Source: Rhodopirellula sp.
GTDB taxonomy: Bacteria > Planctomycetota > Planctomycetia > Pirellulales > Pirellulaceae
NCBI GenBank assembly: GCA_002698965.1
Contig: PAAT01000011.1
Coordinates: 1-46,774 of the forward strand
Length of the DNA stretch: 46,774 nt
Reading direction: 5' to 3'
Numbering within the stretch: the stretch's first letter is position 1; each line of letters begins with the position of its first letter. The notes below the pieces were generated by a model that saw only the letters and a list, made by a program, of their open reading frames with translations, searched no databases and was not told the origin of the DNA. A program made the translations under genes and the position numbers. Positions 1-9,047 of this stretch are shown here, piece by piece.

Positions 1-72
1 GCAGAAGAAGAAGCCCCTGCAGAAGAAGAAGCCCCTGCAGAAGAAGAAGCTCGTGCAGAAGAAGAAGCCCCA
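1..72 (+). repeat. 18-bp in-frame tandem repeat (about 4 copies)
   Basis: The unit GCAGAAGAAGAAGCCCCT occurs exactly at 1-18 and 19-36, with two changed bases at 37-54 and one at 55-72. Each unit encodes AEEEAP (AEEEAR in copy 3). The array runs into the window edge, so more copies may lie upstream. Confidence 0.9.
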
Positions 73-114
73 AAATCAGACGAAGCCAGTGAAGCGGTTT
101 CTGAAGAAGAGTAA
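1..114 (+). CDS. nusA: C-terminal tail of NusA (partial, 5' end outside window)
   Basis: The frame starting at base 1 is open and ends at tandem TAA TAA (112-117). The 37 visible residues are an acidic low-complexity tail of four AEEEAP-type hexapeptides followed by KSDEASEAVSEEE. No catalytic or RNA-binding domain lies inside the window, so the identity rests on position: infB follows directly, and the order nusA-infB-rbfA is the conserved bacterial arrangement, with acidic C-terminal tails common on NusA. NusA is the transcription elongation/termination factor that binds RNA polymerase. The tail is encoded by near-identical 18-bp direct repeats. Another gene upstream of infB, such as a ylxR-type protein, cannot be excluded. 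Confidence 0.6.
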   Translation, partial: AEEEAPAEEEAPAEEEARAEEEAPKSDEASEAVSEEE

Positions 115-180
115 TAATCAAAGGCTGGACTTTCAATAAAGGACAGCTAGAACACCACAGGTAACCTTTTGGAGGGCACC

Positions 181-2874
181 GTGCCCGTAAGAATTTACGC
201 ATTAGCGAAAGAGCTGGATTACGACGGCAAAGAATTGGTCGATATCTGCAAAAAGGCAGGGATCACAGGAAAAGGTTCTGCGCTGGCAAGTCTTGATGAC
301 GATGAGGTTCAGCAACTCAAGGATTACCTTAACAAGGCTCCTTCATCAGATGCAGCGCCGGAAACGGGAGAGGTTCCCAAGAAACCCTCTGGCCAGCGCC
401 GGGGTCCGATCAAGGTGGTTGCCAGCAAGAAATCAAGTGGACCTTTGTCTGCTCGAGATAAAGCTGATGATACCGAAGAGGTGGCCGTGGATAGCGTCGA
501 AGCCCCGATGGAAGACGCTCCTGAAACCTCCGAATCCGATTCAGCTGCGGATACAAGTCCTGTGGAACCGCTGGACCGTCCAAGACGAAGGACCCCGGGG
601 GCCAAGATTAAAGTCATTGGTCGGAAAGCTGTTGAAGGTGGCGGTGAAAGTAGCGATTTCAAACCGAAACAGAAACGACGGGATCCAGTCATTAAACTCG
701 CTTCGGTACCCCAGTCTCGAAAACCTGCCGCTCCGAAAAAGGTTGAAGAAAAAACGGTTAAGCCGGCCATGTCACTTTCCGACGCGCTCAAAAGCAAAGT
801 CGGGAAACGGGGACCATTACAACACCTCACAAAAAACCCGGATGAGCCTCAGGCTGCGCCTGAACAGGAAACCGGTAAACGAGGGAAGAAACGTAAAGGA
901 AAAGGGCGTGATCGTAAAGATGGTGATCTAGCGGGTATGGCATCCGCACGTGCTGACCGGAAAAATCAGCAGCGTCGTCGCGAACAACGTGGAGGTAATA
1001 CCCGATATGACGAGCGTGGTGGTCGCCGCATGGGTCGCCGCACTCTGACTCGTACCGGCAAAAACACCGCCGCACCCCGTAAATCGAACGTTTCACTGGA
1101 ACTGCCCTGCTCTGTAAGATCATTCTCCGAAGCAGCTGGCTTGCCAGCAGGTAATGTCCAAATGACATTGATGGGCCTCGGGGCGATGCTCACTATTAAC
1201 GATCAACTCGATGAAGAACTGGCAGAAATGCTAGCTCTTGAACTCGGCGTTGAAATCGAATTCAAACAGCCCGAATCGCTCGAAGAATCACTTATTGACG
1301 CCATTGAATCTCAGGTGGATACAGACACGGATTTGTCATCGCGACCTCCTGTCATCACTTTCCTCGGCCACGTCGATCACGGTAAAACCTCGTTGTTGGA
1401 TTATCTTATCGGGATCGATGTTGTCTCAGGAGAAGCCGGAGGAATCACTCAACATATCCGGGCCTTCCAAACCAACCACAACAATCATTTGATCTCATTT
1501 GTTGATACTCCCGGTCACGAAGCATTTACCGAGATGCGAGCTCGTGGTGCAAACGTTACCGATATTGCTGTTCTTGTTGTAGCTGCAGACGACGGAGTAA
1601 TGCCGCAAACGGAAGAAGCTATCAGCCACGCCAAAGCTGCGGGGGTTCCAATTATCGTTGCTCTCAACAAAATCGATCTCCCTGGAATAACGGACGAACA
1701 TATCAACACCGTTCTGGGTGCATTACCGGGATATGACCTAACACCTAGTGAATGGGGTGGAGATGTGGAAGTGGTTCGTACGAGTGCCATCGATGGTACG
1801 GGTATGGACGAACTTCGTGATACGATTCTCGGCATTGCTGAATTGCACGAATATCAGGCTAACCCAAATCGTGATGCCATTGGGGTTTGCCTCGAGTCTG
1901 AACAGGAGACAGCTCGTGGTATTATCGCTAAAGTCATTGTTCAAAATGGGACTTTGAAAGTTGGAGATGTGATGGTATGTGGTCACGCACATGGACGCGT
2001 GAAGGCTATCTACGACACTTTAACAGGCGACCCTGTTGAAGAAGCTGGTCCAAGTACACCTGTCAACATTGCCGGTCTGGATATAGCTCCCGATGCCGGA
2101 GATAAATTCCATATATTGGAGGAAATAACTGATGCTCGAGAGGTTGCTGAGTTACGTTCGGATCGTTCAAGAACTACCAACCTTTCCGGGACCACGATCA
2201 AAGTCTCGTTTGATGATTTCCAACGTCGTCTGGAAGAAGGAACCCTGGGGCCAAGTGAAGTTGTAAAACTGAACCTGATCATTCGAACCGACGTCCGGGG
2301 TTCGATTGAAGCAATTCAGAAAGAACTTGGAAAGCTGCAGCATGATGAAGTGCAGGTAAAAGTCCTACAGGCTTCTGTCGGTGGTATCACTGCCGCGGAT
2401 ATCGTCCTGGCAGATGCTTCGGAAGCTGTCGTCATCGGCTTTAATGTAGCGCCCGACAATGATGCTCGTCGACTCGCTGATGAAAAGCAGGTTGAAATTC
2501 GACGCTATGACGTGATTTACAAAGTCACGGATGATATCCGCATGATGCTCGAAGGGAAGTTAAAACCTGAAGAAAAAATGGTCGAACTTGGGCATGCTAT
2601 GGTGCAGCAGGCATTCAGTATTAGTAAAGTTGGTACGATCGCCGGTTGTCGTGTGGTTCAGGGTAATATCGAACGTAACTGCCGTATTCGTGTGATTCGT
2701 GACGGACGTGTCATTGGTGACTACGGACTAGATTCATTGCGACGAGAAAAAGAGGACGTAAAGTCTGTTCGTGAAAACATGGAATGTGGTATTAAACTTG
2801 CTGGCTTTAACGACGTCAAACAGGACGATATTCTCGAAGCTTATAAGATCGAAGAAGTCGCACGTACGTTGTAA
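181..2874 (+). CDS. infB: Translation initiation factor IF-2
   Basis: IF-2 is the GTPase that places initiator fMet-tRNA on the 30S subunit and promotes subunit joining. The N-terminal IF2_N module (VRIYALAKEL...) is followed by a long basic, proline/serine/arginine-rich linker with an RGG-like patch. The G domain shows G1 GHVDHGKT at residues 396-403, G3 DTPGH at 442-446 and G4 NKID at 496-499, then the beta-barrel and C-terminal domains that bind fMet-tRNA. I chose GTG at 181 because GGAGG (171-175) sits five bases upstream; a TTG at 169 in the same frame overlaps that site. At 897 residues the length is typical of long IF-2 forms. It is 66 bases behind the upstream stop and 59 bases before rbfA, so cotranscription is likely. 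Confidence 0.97.
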   Translation: MPVRIYALAKELDYDGKELVDICKKAGITGKGSALASLDDDEVQQLKDYLNKAPSSDAAPETGEVPKKPSGQRRGPIKVVASKKSSGPLSARDKADDTEEVAVDSVEAPMEDAPETSESDSAADTSPVEPLDRPRRRTPGAKIKVIGRKAVEGGGESSDFKPKQKRRDPVIKLASVPQSRKPAAPKKVEEKTVKPAMSLSDALKSKVGKRGPLQHLTKNPDEPQAAPEQETGKRGKKRKGKGRDRKDGDLAGMASARADRKNQQRRREQRGGNTRYDERGGRRMGRRTLTRTGKNTAAPRKSNVSLELPCSVRSFSEAAGLPAGNVQMTLMGLGAMLTINDQLDEELAEMLALELGVEIEFKQPESLEESLIDAIESQVDTDTDLSSRPPVITFLGHVDHGKTSLLDYLIGIDVVSGEAGGITQHIRAFQTNHNNHLISFVDTPGHEAFTEMRARGANVTDIAVLVVAADDGVMPQTEEAISHAKAAGVPIIVALNKIDLPGITDEHINTVLGALPGYDLTPSEWGGDVEVVRTSAIDGTGMDELRDTILGIAELHEYQANPNRDAIGVCLESEQETARGIIAKVIVQNGTLKVGDVMVCGHAHGRVKAIYDTLTGDPVEEAGPSTPVNIAGLDIAPDAGDKFHILEEITDAREVAELRSDRSRTTNLSGTTIKVSFDDFQRRLEEGTLGPSEVVKLNLIIRTDVRGSIEAIQKELGKLQHDEVQVKVLQASVGGITAADIVLADASEAVVIGFNVAPDNDARRLADEKQVEIRRYDVIYKVTDDIRMMLEGKLKPEEKMVELGHAMVQQAFSISKVGTIAGCRVVQGNIERNCRIRVIRDGRVIGDYGLDSLRREKEDVKSVRENMECGIKLAGFNDVKQDDILEAYKIEEVARTL

Positions 2875-2933
2875 TTACACCGCAATCGCAAGTTCCTGAC
2901 AAAATCTCTGATTTCCAAGGCATACAAAAATCT

Positions 2934-3329
2934 ATGAGTTCTCGGCGAGTATTAAAAGCAGCTCAGGCTATTCGTGAGGTCGTTAGTACGGCGATCATTA
3001 CAGACCTGCGTGATCCTCGCATTGAAAACGTTACCGTAACTCAAGTCGAGGTGTCGGGAGACTTGCGTCACGCCCGCATCCATGTCTCGATCATGGGTTC
3101 AGAAACCAATAGCGGACAGGTTCTGAAAGGGCTAAATAACGCCTCTGGATTCCTGCAACGTAAAGTCGCGAATCGGATCGACACTCGATACACACCAAAA
3201 CTTCAATTTGTGCAGGACGAAGGCCTAAAGCATTCACTGGAAGTCACTAAAATCCTCGAAAAAGTTTTACCTCCCAACCAACCAGAAGACGAATTGGATC
3301 ACGCCTCGGAGAACCTTGAGAACATTTAA
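2934..3329 (+). CDS. rbfA: Ribosome-binding factor A
   Basis: This 131-residue KH-like protein binds the 30S subunit and helps mature the 5' end of 16S rRNA. The sequence shows the family start (SSRRVLKAAQAIREVVS), the DPRI motif, the V(T/S)xVEVSxDLxHARIHVS strand and the RYTPKLQFVQDEGLKHS segment near residues 85-105. The C-terminal tail is acidic. It lies directly after infB, as in most bacteria. ATG 2934 has no clear Shine-Dalgarno site; the spacing suggests readthrough from infB. Confidence 0.95.
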   Translation: MSSRRVLKAAQAIREVVSTAIITDLRDPRIENVTVTQVEVSGDLRHARIHVSIMGSETNSGQVLKGLNNASGFLQRKVANRIDTRYTPKLQFVQDEGLKHSLEVTKILEKVLPPNQPEDELDHASENLENI

Positions 3330-3369
3330 GGGTTTTATCCGAAGGTTACCTCAATAGATAAACAATATT

Positions 3370-4272
3370 ATGAGCGCTGCAAAACGAGCTTCGTTAATCA
3401 AAAAGACATTTACGGTTTTAAAAAAGCAATTCCCTAAAGTGCAATTGCCCGTGAAGGACCGCCCTATCCTAGAACAACTGCTTTATGCCTGCTGTCTGGA
3501 GAATTCCACTCCGGATCAGGCAACGGAAGCCTTTAGCAAAGTTCAAACGCGATATGTCGACTGGAATGAAGTACGAGTAACGACCGTTTCCGAACTTACC
3601 GAAGTAATGGGCTGCCTACCTCGTGCTGCTGAATCTGCTCGTAATCTCCGACGTGTCCTGTTCAATGTCTATGAAACTCATTTTTCATTTGACCTTTCTT
3701 TTATGGCGAAAGAAGGACTGAGCAAAGCAACTGCCACGATTAATGGTTACTATGATGAGATTCCAAAGTTCGTAGTCAACTACACTGTCCAAAATGGTCT
3801 TGGTGGACATGCCATTCCACTTAGTGACGGTGCATTGGACGCCTTGGAAATCCTCGATATTGTAACACCCAAAGGAAGGCAATCCGGCAAAGTCGCCGGA
3901 CTTGAACGTACGATAGCCAAGAATAAAGGTGTTGAGTTTGGCTCGCTGCTCCACATGCTTGGGACACAACTTGCAGAAGACCCCTACGGCAAAAAGACGC
4001 ACGAGATCCTGCTCAAAATCAACAAAGACTGTACTGATAGCCTGCCTGTAAAACCATCCAAAAAATCGGCGGTGGAAGAGAAAGAAGCCGGGAATTCCAG
4101 GAAATCGGAAACGGCTGCTAAAAAGGGTACCAAAAAGAAAGCGGCTCCAGCTAAAAAGAAAGCGGCTCCAGCTAAAAAGAAAGCGGCTCCAGCTAAAAAG
4201 AAAGTCGCCCCAAAGAAAAAGAAGGCAACACCCAAGAAAAAAAAATCTGGACGGCCTAAGAAGCCTCGCTAA
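3370..4272 (+). CDS. HhH-GPD (endonuclease III-like) protein, catalytically degenerate, with histone H1-like tail
   Basis: Residues about 15-222 follow the endonuclease III/HhH-GPD fold: a helical start (PILEQLLYACCLENSTPDQA), a middle region matching the Nth six-helix barrel, and a hairpin-like segment at 125-137 containing IPK (K133), which lines up with the catalytic lysine of Nth. Where Nth has the catalytic VDTH, this protein has PLSDG (150-154), so the aspartate is shifted or replaced by serine. The four-cysteine iron-sulphur cluster at the Nth C-terminus is absent; only C221 remains. Residues 230-300 are a lysine/alanine/proline tail with AAPAKKK repeats, like histone H1. This suggests a DNA-binding, possibly structural protein, not an active glycosylase. 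The gene is 40 bases after rbfA, probably in the same operon. The fold call is from sequence reading and is moderately sure. Confidence 0.7.
   Translation: MSAAKRASLIKKTFTVLKKQFPKVQLPVKDRPILEQLLYACCLENSTPDQATEAFSKVQTRYVDWNEVRVTTVSELTEVMGCLPRAAESARNLRRVLFNVYETHFSFDLSFMAKEGLSKATATINGYYDEIPKFVVNYTVQNGLGGHAIPLSDGALDALEILDIVTPKGRQSGKVAGLERTIAKNKGVEFGSLLHMLGTQLAEDPYGKKTHEILLKINKDCTDSLPVKPSKKSAVEEKEAGNSRKSETAAKKGTKKKAAPAKKKAAPAKKKAAPAKKKVAPKKKKATPKKKKSGRPKKPR
4141..4203 (+). repeat. Three perfect 21-bp tandem repeats
   Basis: Three identical copies of a 21-bp unit starting GCGGCTCCAGCT and ending AAAAAGAAA lie at 4141-4161, 4162-4182 and 4183-4203. Each encodes AAPAKKK in the H1-like tail. Identity at synonymous positions points to recent duplication or slippage. 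Confidence 0.95.
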
Positions 4273-4365
4273 AACGACGTTCGACCGCATGCCACCTTTT
4301 GCTAGAATACAAATGGTAATACTCGGACTTTGATATCAAATCCAGTAAGAGCATAAGGTTAATAT

Positions 4366-6600
4366 TTGTTGCGAATTCTAATTGCGTTTTCCACTGTTTT
4401 ATTATTAACGCTGTCAGCTATCAGTGATGACGTTAGTGATTTTACGATACCCAAAATCCCTGCGACGCCTCTCGAGCAGAGTCGCCTGTCGGAAGGTCAG
4501 GCCGATAAACTACATGCGGCTACTCTCTTTGGTCAGGCTCGTTTGGAACAACAGCGACGACAATTTAGTGCGGCCCTGCAACTATACCAACGTGCCTGGA
4601 GATACGATCGTTCAGTCGTCTCCATTTCTAATCAACTTATCCCTCTGGCGATGGGACTCAAACGAACTGAAGAGGCCGCTAGATACGCTGGTTTAGCTGT
4701 CACGAACAAGGCGTTGGATAGTCAAACACTCATGCGGATGGCTGTTGTTTTAACCCGCAATGGGAAATACGACCAAGCACTTCAGGCATACCGAACAATC
4801 CTCGAACGCGCAGACGATTCATCACTCCAACTGCCTAAAGCCCTGATATCTGCCGAATTAGGGCGTACGGCACTGCTAGCTCAGAAAAATGATCTCGCTG
4901 CAGCAGCGTTCGACAACGCGAATAAAGCGTTAGCGAATCCTGAAGAAGCGGGACTTAGTCCAGTACATATCACGCAACTCAAAGGTTCGACGGGTGCTGT
5001 CTTTCTAGCGATGAACGAAGCCTATCAAGCTACAAAGCAATTCAATAAAGCGCGGACAGCAATCGAACAGGCACAGCAAGTCTCTCCCAATCCCGTAATC
5101 TATGCCTTTCGTCTTGCGCAGCTATTTCTGGCAGAGTCTAAACCGCAGGAAGCCCGCACGACTCTCCAAAAATACTTTGACTCCAAATCGTTACAGGCTA
5201 AGGCCGATCCCTACCGCTTGCTGATCAGGATCAACCTAGTTCAGCATACGGAAGAAGCCGAAGCCAACGCGCTTAGTATTAAACAACTACAAGCTATTCA
5301 ACAAACGCAAACCTCGAATCAATACTTGGGATATGCATTAGCCGAGATAGCTTTAACTACTGGGAATTACGAGCTAGCAGTTCAACAGTTACGCAAGTTC
5401 TTGCCCATTCAGCCTGCGCTTAGTGGCTATCAGCACGCAGTCGATGCCTTGCTTGCTGAAAACACTGAAAAGATAACGATTGCTGATTCCGCCGCGATGG
5501 AATTAGCCTGGGTTCTGGGTGCGGTGTACTCCCGCAGTCGTTCACTTGCTTCGCTACAGCAACAACGTATCTCCAGAATCACTTCGAACGAAACCCTACT
5601 TGATCAACTGGCTCAAGTGGTGCATAACTATTCAGCCAATGACCAAACGCCAAACAATACGAAGCCAAGCTTAAAAACGTTCACAAGCCATACTGCCGCA
5701 GCGACGGCCCTGCTATTCTCTCAAGTCAAAGATTGGCAACAAACCCGAAAGTTTTTTGAACTGGCGATTGCAGAGGCTCCCCGGCAAAGCGGAGCGTTCT
5801 ATGAGAACTGGGGAGTCCAGTTATTGATCAACGATGAACTTAAGGAAGCAATTACCGTTCTGGAGAGCGCTCTTGAAAACGAATACCTCAGGAATAAACC
5901 GGCCATCCACTTTCTACTTTCTAGTGCCTATTTACTCACCGAGCAAAACCAAAAGGCTATCAACTCGGCGAAGCTTGCTGCGAACCAGGCAAACAGCAAT
6001 GCTCGCTTACTCAGCAGATATCCTTGGGTTCTTTACCACACAGGACAATGGAAACAGGCGCATCAAGAATACGCTCAACTCTTGACGAAACTCGATGACA
6101 TGCAGTCTGATCCAAACGTAGCAAATATCGCTCGGGATGCCAAATTGACACTGTCTATTCTGTGCCAACAGTTAGACCAAGCAGACGAAGCCGTCGAATG
6201 GCTTGAGCAAGTTTTAGATACAAACCCCGAAGACATTGGAGCGCTTAATGATCTGGGGTACCTCTGGGCAGAGCGGAACGAACACTTATTGAGAGCTCAA
6301 CAGATGACATTGAAAGCTGTGACAGCAGAGCCTGAAAACGCTGCTTATCGAGATAGCCTTGGCTGGGTTTACTACCGATTGGGAAAATACGAAAAGGCCC
6401 GGGCTGAGCTTGAAGCAGCCCGTAAGCTTAACAACTCGGATGGCGTTATCTGTGACCATTTAGGAGACATCCATCTTCAGTTAGACAATCAAAAGGAAGC
6501 TAAGCAGATGTGGGAAAGAGCATTAGAATTGCTAGATTCTGTAAAAGATACGAAACAAATCATTCGCATCCGTACGAAACTGGGAAATCTGAGTGATTGA
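4366..6600 (+). CDS. Secreted tetratricopeptide repeat protein
   Basis: This 744-residue protein has a hydrophobic N-terminus (LRILIAFSTVLLLTLSAIS) that looks like a signal peptide with cleavage near residue 20, so it probably acts beyond the cytoplasmic membrane. TPR-like helical pairs run through it. The clearest are at about 52-85 (AALQLYQRAWRYD), 460-490, and the last 130 residues with ALNDLGYLWAE, YRDSLGWVYYRLGKYEKA and DHLGDIHLQL. No catalytic domain is visible, so a scaffold or complex-assembly role is inferred. The start is TTG 4366 with AAGG seven bases upstream; TTG 4369 is an alternative. It is 93 bases after the HhH-GPD gene on the same strand. A 12-bp palindrome (TTTGATATCAAA, 4329-4340) lies between them. 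Confidence 0.85.
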   Translation: MLRILIAFSTVLLLTLSAISDDVSDFTIPKIPATPLEQSRLSEGQADKLHAATLFGQARLEQQRRQFSAALQLYQRAWRYDRSVVSISNQLIPLAMGLKRTEEAARYAGLAVTNKALDSQTLMRMAVVLTRNGKYDQALQAYRTILERADDSSLQLPKALISAELGRTALLAQKNDLAAAAFDNANKALANPEEAGLSPVHITQLKGSTGAVFLAMNEAYQATKQFNKARTAIEQAQQVSPNPVIYAFRLAQLFLAESKPQEARTTLQKYFDSKSLQAKADPYRLLIRINLVQHTEEAEANALSIKQLQAIQQTQTSNQYLGYALAEIALTTGNYELAVQQLRKFLPIQPALSGYQHAVDALLAENTEKITIADSAAMELAWVLGAVYSRSRSLASLQQQRISRITSNETLLDQLAQVVHNYSANDQTPNNTKPSLKTFTSHTAAATALLFSQVKDWQQTRKFFELAIAEAPRQSGAFYENWGVQLLINDELKEAITVLESALENEYLRNKPAIHFLLSSAYLLTEQNQKAINSAKLAANQANSNARLLSRYPWVLYHTGQWKQAHQEYAQLLTKLDDMQSDPNVANIARDAKLTLSILCQQLDQADEAVEWLEQVLDTNPEDIGALNDLGYLWAERNEHLLRAQQMTLKAVTAEPENAAYRDSLGWVYYRLGKYEKARAELEAARKLNNSDGVICDHLGDIHLQLDNQKEAKQMWERALELLDSVKDTKQIIRIRTKLGNLSD

Positions 6601-6694
6601 TACTCAAGCGTCTTTTCCTGATAATCATTGGTACCCATTTTTAGAAAAGTAATTCCTATACTCCCACCAAACCCACAAAGAAACGGAATTCAAC

Positions 6695-7450
6695 ATGGCA
6701 GGACATTCCCATTGGGCAGGCATTAAACACAAAAAAGCTGCGATTGATAATAAACGCGGTAAATTGTGGAGCAAATTATCCAAAGCTATTATCATTGCTG
6801 CCAAAATAGGTGGGGGAGATCCGGCAACCAATATCCGTCTTCGCCAGGCAATTCAGGATGCGAAAGATGTATCCATGCCAAAAGACAATATTACCCGTGC
6901 TATTAAGAAAGGAACGGGAGAATTAGACGGCGGTAACGTTGAAGAAATCATCTACGAAGGTTACGCCGCGCATGGTGTGGCTATAATGTGCGAAATTATG
7001 ACCGATAATCGAAATCGCACGGCTCCTGAACTTCGCAAAATGTTCGAAATTCACGGTGGAAATATGGGAGCGACCAACTGTGTGGCGTGGTTATTTGATC
7101 GCAAAGGACTCTTTCTTGTTCCCACAGACAGCACGGAGGAAGAATTCGTTATGGAAACTGCTCTCGATGCAGGTGCGGATGACTTCCTTCTTCAAGGTGA
7201 TCAATACGAAATCACTTGTGAACCGGAACTGTACACGGATGTTGCCGAAGCATTGGTAGCAGCTGAAATTGCAGTCACATCAAAGCAGGTAACGAGAATC
7301 CCCAACAATACCGTCGACCTGGATATTGCGCAAGCAAGAAAAGTATTAAAGCTCATGGAAGCTTTAGATGATCATGATGACGTTCAAAATGTATCTGCAA
7401 ACTTCAATTTGACCGAGGAAGTTGTTACTGCATTACAAAACGAAGCTTAG
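6695..7450 (+). CDS. yebC: YebC/PmpR/TACO1-family protein
   Basis: The 251-residue protein opens with the family signature MAGHSHWAGIKHKK and continues with NIRLRQAIQDAK, MPKDNITRAIKKG and EGYAAHGVAI, matching the three-domain YebC fold over its full length. Members were first called transcriptional regulators; more recent work ties them to relief of ribosome stalling at proline-rich stretches. The cytoplasm is the expected location. The upstream gap of 94 bases after the TPR gene could hold its own promoter. Its stop overlaps the stop of the convergent cytochrome gene by four bases (7447-7450), so no room exists for an intrinsic terminator between them. Confidence 0.95.
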   Translation: MAGHSHWAGIKHKKAAIDNKRGKLWSKLSKAIIIAAKIGGGDPATNIRLRQAIQDAKDVSMPKDNITRAIKKGTGELDGGNVEEIIYEGYAAHGVAIMCEIMTDNRNRTAPELRKMFEIHGGNMGATNCVAWLFDRKGLFLVPTDSTEEEFVMETALDAGADDFLLQGDQYEITCEPELYTDVAEALVAAEIAVTSKQVTRIPNNTVDLDIAQARKVLKLMEALDDHDDVQNVSANFNLTEEVVTALQNEA

Positions 7451-9030
7451 TGCTTAATTTTATTCCAATACTCTTCAAAAGCCCCCTGTTGATGAAAGTC
7501 CGGACTGTTGTCCAGATCATGACACTCAAGACAAGATGTTTTTGCATCTTCGAGACTCCGGTGAACGAATCTCCGTAATTCATTTAATGAATCATAAGTA
7601 CTGTTTGGCTCCTGTTCACGTCGCACGTGTTCGCTCCCGGGACCGTGACAGTTCTCACAACCGTTGCCCTGCAATTTCAACGTCTCCGCCAAACTCCTAA
7701 AGCCCGACTCGTACGGGACATACTTTTGCGGCCGCCAGCCTGTACTGTGGCAACTTAAACATTCAGGATCAAATTGACGAGGAATCTCTGCCCGGCCGTG
7801 TGGAGCAATAAGTGATTGCGTTGCATGGGCATGCGGGGAATTCTCCCAAATCTCGAACTCGCTCTGGTGACATTCTGCACAAGCTTTACTGCCAACAAAT
7901 CGATAGCCGGACGGGTGATCCTCTGATTGAATTCCCAGCCCCTGAAACCCGGCGCGTTGCAATGCTTCTTGATATTGCTTGAACATTGCGAGAACCTCCA
8001 CCGAATCAGAATAGCTGTCATCTAAAGGTACTCGTTGGTATTTGAATCCGGGCTTCGCATCACCATTGTCAAAAACGCCGACAACCGAGGCATACATACT
8101 CTTTTCACCAACTTTGAGCACTTTGGTACTGGCTCCCTTTACCTCTTCTAATTCATAAGTGGGTTCGCCAGGAGCACCAGCACAAACCAGTAAGTCATAT
8201 TCGGTATATGACTTTGCCAAATTACGTACATAGTCCAATGTTCCGTGAACAACAAGGATTTTCAGAGACGTTTGCCGAAACACTTCGTCGGCTGCCACCA
8301 ACTTCAAAGCTTCTTCAACATCTTCAACAATCAGGTCATCACTAAACAAAGATTTGAGCCAATCGTCCTGAATAATACTAACAACAGCAATCGTGTGATG
8401 AGCCGTTTCGATGAACTGGAATCTCCGAGTGAACTCCCGATCAAGAATCGCTACATTGGAACTGACAAACATGGACTCATTGTTATCGTCAACGGCAGCC
8501 ACAGCGAACAATTCGCCAGCTGGCAATTTCAAATCTTCCGGTCCAAGTCCAACAGCCTGATATTCCATTCTTTGCAAAAGCTCGGAGGTCAGGTTGAATT
8601 TCAGCTCCGGCTGGCGTCCAAACCGTCGAACTTGATTTCCTGTATCAACCAAAACCACATTCCAGCCTTGCTGGTCTTGTAAGCCTCGAATAAAGGAGTG
8701 GCGGCGAGCAAGTCCCCCCTTTTGAAGCTCTAATCCGGTACAACCACAAGGCTCGACATAGCCAAATTGGCGTCCAGTAAAAACGAGAATATCCTGCGGG
8801 TTCTCCCAGCCGGCATACAATTGCGATGGCTTTCCTGCTAGACGGTTAGTATCCCGCGTGGAATCGTCTTGTTGACCTTGGGGGCCCGAGTTCCTCTGGG
8901 CTGATAACATTGACTCCGCAGACTTGGTTGTGGTGATGCTATCATCACCACAACCGCTTAGTAAGCTACAACCAATACCAATCACACTAAGCAACAATGC
9001 AAACTGAAGATATCGAATCTTTTCTGACAT
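7447..9030 (-). CDS. Lipoprotein with degenerate 5'-nucleotidase-like domain and tetrahaem cytochrome c554-like domain
   Basis: The signal peptide ends in a lipobox LLSGC (C27), so the protein is probably lipid-anchored. Residues about 80-330 resemble the UshA-type metallophosphatase fold found with a conserved PCGC (94-97) and KGGLARR, but the metal-binding motifs read DTGN (129-132) and GPED (163-166) where active enzymes have D-x-GD and GNHE, so phosphatase activity is doubtful. The C-terminal third carries four CxxCH haem c sites at 384-388, 424-428, 458-462 and 500-504, with spacing like cytochrome c554. It likely carries electrons in an extracytoplasmic redox chain; the partner is unknown. 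It is 17 bases downstream of the DUF1573 gene and surely cotranscribed with it. Confidence 0.85.
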   Translation of the reverse strand: MSEKIRYLQFALLLSVIGIGCSLLSGCGDDSITTTKSAESMLSAQRNSGPQGQQDDSTRDTNRLAGKPSQLYAGWENPQDILVFTGRQFGYVEPCGCTGLELQKGGLARRHSFIRGLQDQQGWNVVLVDTGNQVRRFGRQPELKFNLTSELLQRMEYQAVGLGPEDLKLPAGELFAVAAVDDNNESMFVSSNVAILDREFTRRFQFIETAHHTIAVVSIIQDDWLKSLFSDDLIVEDVEEALKLVAADEVFRQTSLKILVVHGTLDYVRNLAKSYTEYDLLVCAGAPGEPTYELEEVKGASTKVLKVGEKSMYASVVGVFDNGDAKPGFKYQRVPLDDSYSDSVEVLAMFKQYQEALQRAGFQGLGIQSEDHPSGYRFVGSKACAECHQSEFEIWENSPHAHATQSLIAPHGRAEIPRQFDPECLSCHSTGWRPQKYVPYESGFRSLAETLKLQGNGCENCHGPGSEHVRREQEPNSTYDSLNELRRFVHRSLEDAKTSCLECHDLDNSPDFHQQGAFEEYWNKIKH

Positions 9031-9047
9031 AAGCCGTAATTCTGGTT

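Noticed and set aside
3685..4290. 201-codon minus-strand frame with phenylalanine/serine/arginine repeats
   Set aside because: It is the mirror of the lysine-rich repeats in the HhH-GPD gene.
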